From: an uncultured Eubacteriales bacterium
Lineage (GTDB): Bacteria > Bacillota > Clostridia > Oscillospirales > Acutalibacteraceae
DNA: 6,454 nucleotides
NCBI GenBank assembly: GCA_900317795.1
Contig: ONIF01000113.1
Location: 1 to 6,454 of the forward strand
Direction of reading: 5' to 3'
Made by a program: the position numbers and the translations under genes. The notes under the pieces were generated by a model. It had not been told where the DNA came from, did no database searches, and saw only the letters and a program-made list of their open reading frames with translations. Below, one piece after another: positions 5,448 to 6,454 of this stretch (positions within the stretch are counted from its first letter, which is position 1; the number at the start of each line of letters is the position of its first letter).

Positions 5448-5487
5448 GTGTAACACACAAAAATACAGCGTGTTACAAACGTAACAC
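5448..5487. repeat. Inverted GTAACAC repeats
   Basis: GTAACAC occurs at 5450-5456 and 5481-5487 and, inverted, as GTGTTAC at 5470-5476. The last two form an 18-bp palindrome, GTGTTAC-AAAC-GTAACAC. The first and second could pair as a hairpin with a 13-base loop. This may be an extension of the binding region at 5379-5418 or a single-strand origin; neither is shown. Confidence 0.5.
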
Positions 5488-5694
5488 ATAAGTAAATGGG
5501 CATTGCAAGGCTTTTTTGCGAATGATACAGCACAAGGCAATAATATATCTCTATCTATTACAGTATTGATGAAGTAACCAAAGCCACCAATAAACAACAC
5601 AAGGACGAAAGGAAAAGAAGAATTTCAGCGATTTATATAAAAAATACCTTACGAAACAATACTTTATTTTTTTCCCTGCCACGCTTTTTGGGTA
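5488..5694. other. Non-coding spacer with no recognised feature
   Basis: No convincing gene, hairpin terminator or RNA was seen here on either strand. Open frames on the minus strand across this part lack a good ribosome site and run antisense into the relaxase gene. No clear terminator for the relaxase was found, so its transcript may run on towards the endonuclease gene. Confidence 0.4.
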
Positions 5695-5723
5695 TTTAAA
5701 GTTTGATTGTTTTGTGATATTAT
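5695..5723 (+). promoter_or_regulatory. Probable extended -10 promoter of the restriction endonuclease gene
   Basis: TTTAAA (5695-5700) and TATTAT (5718-5723) are 17 bases apart, and the -10 box is preceded by TGA, giving the TGn extension that can make up for a poor -35. TTGATT (5703-5708) with TATTTA (5725-5730), 16 bases apart, is an alternative. Either is much weaker than the rep-operon promoter, as suits a toxic nuclease. Confidence 0.5.
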
Positions 5724-5745
5724 ATATTTAAAAAACTGAAAGAAG

Positions 5746-6432
5746 ATGATGTTTATGTTTGAAAAATTGACTGCTAAACAACTTTATGATCGTCTTAATG
5801 ATAGTTTGTTAGGTGAGGTGGGAAAAATTGTCTTTGACCTCGCAGGAGTATCAGTCAAAATCGACACTACAGACTCGGTTGGAATTACATTACAGTCTTG
5901 GTTGAAACAATATTTATCTGACAACAATATATATTTTTCTCAACCTCTTAACACGCAAGAATTTCCCGATTTTTTCTTGGATAATAGTATGGAGAAAAAT
6001 CTGCTTGAGGTGAAATCTTTTAATTGCAATGCCACACCTGCTTTTGATATTGCTAATTTTGATTCATATTGTTCTTCCATTAAGAATAAACCATATCACT
6101 TGGATGCTGATTATTTAATATTTGGCTATGTTATGAATGATAAGGGAGATATTACCATCAAAAAATTGTGGTTACTTAAAGTGTGGCAAATTGCTGGAAC
6201 TTCTGACCGTTTTCCTCTTAAAACTCAAGTAAAGAAAGATGTTATATATAACATCAGACCAAATAGCGACTTCAAAAAAGATAAGGCTGGTGTATTTAAG
6301 TCCAAAGATGATTTTTTGTACGCTATTTACGAAACTCTTGTGTTATATAAAAGTCGTGATTTTGCTGACGAATGGAAAAGTGTCTTAGCTACTAACTATG
6401 AAAAATATTATGGAGTAAAGTTGCCTTTTTAA
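5746..6432 (+). CDS. Type II restriction endonuclease, PD-(D/E)XK fold, NgoBV-like
   Basis: This 228-residue nuclease should cut unmethylated DNA at the site protected by the methyltransferase at 27-1364. The catalytic motif is clear: P74-D75 in EFPDFFLD and E88-V-K90 in LLEVKSF, separated by 12 residues. The following PAFDIANFDSY and LDADYLIFGY segments and the overall length match what I recall of the NgoBV family (PF09564), whose members recognise GGNNCC. All active-site residues are present, so it should be active. ATGs at 5746, 5749 and 5755 are possible starts. The ribosome site is a weak GAAAGAAG (5738-5745), which would best fit the ATG at 5755 (225 residues) with a 9-nt spacer. The gene converges on the methyltransferase across the terminator palindrome if the plasmid is circular. 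The nuclease fold is firm; the specificity is inferred. Confidence 0.82.
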   Translation: MMFMFEKLTAKQLYDRLNDSLLGEVGKIVFDLAGVSVKIDTTDSVGITLQSWLKQYLSDNNIYFSQPLNTQEFPDFFLDNSMEKNLLEVKSFNCNATPAFDIANFDSYCSSIKNKPYHLDADYLIFGYVMNDKGDITIKKLWLLKVWQIAGTSDRFPLKTQVKKDVIYNIRPNSDFKKDKAGVFKSKDDFLYAIYETLVLYKSRDFADEWKSVLATNYEKYYGVKLPF

Positions 6433-6441
6433 AAAATAAAG

Positions 6442-6454
6442 AACCGAGATACTC
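6442..6454. terminator. Half of a bidirectional terminator palindrome (right end)
   Basis: AACCGAGATACTC is the exact reverse complement of bases 1-13 and starts 10 bases past the endonuclease stop codon. Joined to the left end it would give a palindrome whose centre is CTCGAG. The A-rich 6431-6440 before it becomes a T-rich tail for transcripts arriving from the methyltransferase side. Confidence 0.6.

Larger units (their letters stand above)
1..6454. mobile_element. Apparently complete small mobilizable plasmid
   Basis: The window holds one replication operon, one oriT-like region, one relaxase gene and one restriction-modification pair, with no gene cut at either edge. The two ends are exact 13-base inverted copies and lie just past the stop codons of two convergent genes, as expected for a circle opened inside a terminator palindrome. 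No chromosomal housekeeping gene is present. Circularity is inferred, not seen. A linear element or a larger contig broken at an inverted repeat remains possible. Confidence 0.7.

Noticed and set aside
5500..5545. GCAAGGC...CAAGGCAA stretch as a relaxase terminator
   Set aside because: The two copies are direct rather than inverted repeats; only a 4-bp stem can form before the T run.
5223..5600. Minus-strand 125-residue open frame running through the gap after the relaxase gene
   Set aside because: It overlaps the relaxase 3' end in antisense, spans the repeat cluster, and shows no ribosome site or domain. Its Cys/Phe/Tyr-rich translation looks random.

Overview
This 6,454-base window looks like one complete small mobilizable plasmid of an AT-rich, low-GC Gram-positive bacterium, probably a gut or oral Firmicute of the Clostridia type. 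That reading rests on strong AAGGAG-type ribosome sites, consensus TTGACA/TATAAT promoters, and the set of gene families (RepL-like initiator, toprim primase-like protein, MobV relaxase). No tRNA, rRNA, CRISPR array or insertion sequence was seen. The first 13 and last 13 bases are exact inverted copies. If the molecule is circular, they join into a 26-bp palindrome lying between two convergent genes, which fits a bidirectional terminator.

Layout. On the minus strand, reading from 2914 down to 27, a near-consensus promoter drives a tight three-gene operon: a RepL-like replication initiator, a toprim/DUF3991-type primase-like protein, and a C5-cytosine DNA methyltransferase. Upstream of this promoter lie three 23-bp direct repeats (2961-3029) and further inverted repeats, the likely replication origin or initiator-binding region. 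A separate minus-strand gene (3328-3636) encodes a 102-residue winged helix-turn-helix protein, with a perfect-consensus promoter and a good intrinsic terminator. Upstream of it, 3656-4048 is a very AT-rich array of imperfect 18-bp palindromes of the form GTAATA-N6-TATTAC, in pairs 22 bp apart that recur every 46-48 bp. Next on the plus strand come an oriT-like pair of hairpins (4067-4129), a consensus promoter and a MobV relaxase (4216-5367). A 378-base gap with 10-bp-phased GTAAT repeats follows, then a PD-(D/E)XK restriction endonuclease of the NgoBV type (5746-6432).

How it fits together. Rep and the primase-like protein would replicate the plasmid, MobV and oriT would let a helper conjugation system move it, and the restriction-modification pair would stabilise it and defend the host. 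The methyltransferase sits inside the replication operon, so protection is tied to replication, while the nuclease has its own promoter on the opposite strand. A manual scan found no GGNNCC site, the sequence recognised by NgoBV/NlaIV, which supports that specificity. The most unusual element is the small winged-helix protein with its long phased palindrome array. It resembles a plasmid centromere with its adaptor protein, but no partition NTPase is encoded here, so it may be a motor-less partition or copy-control system.
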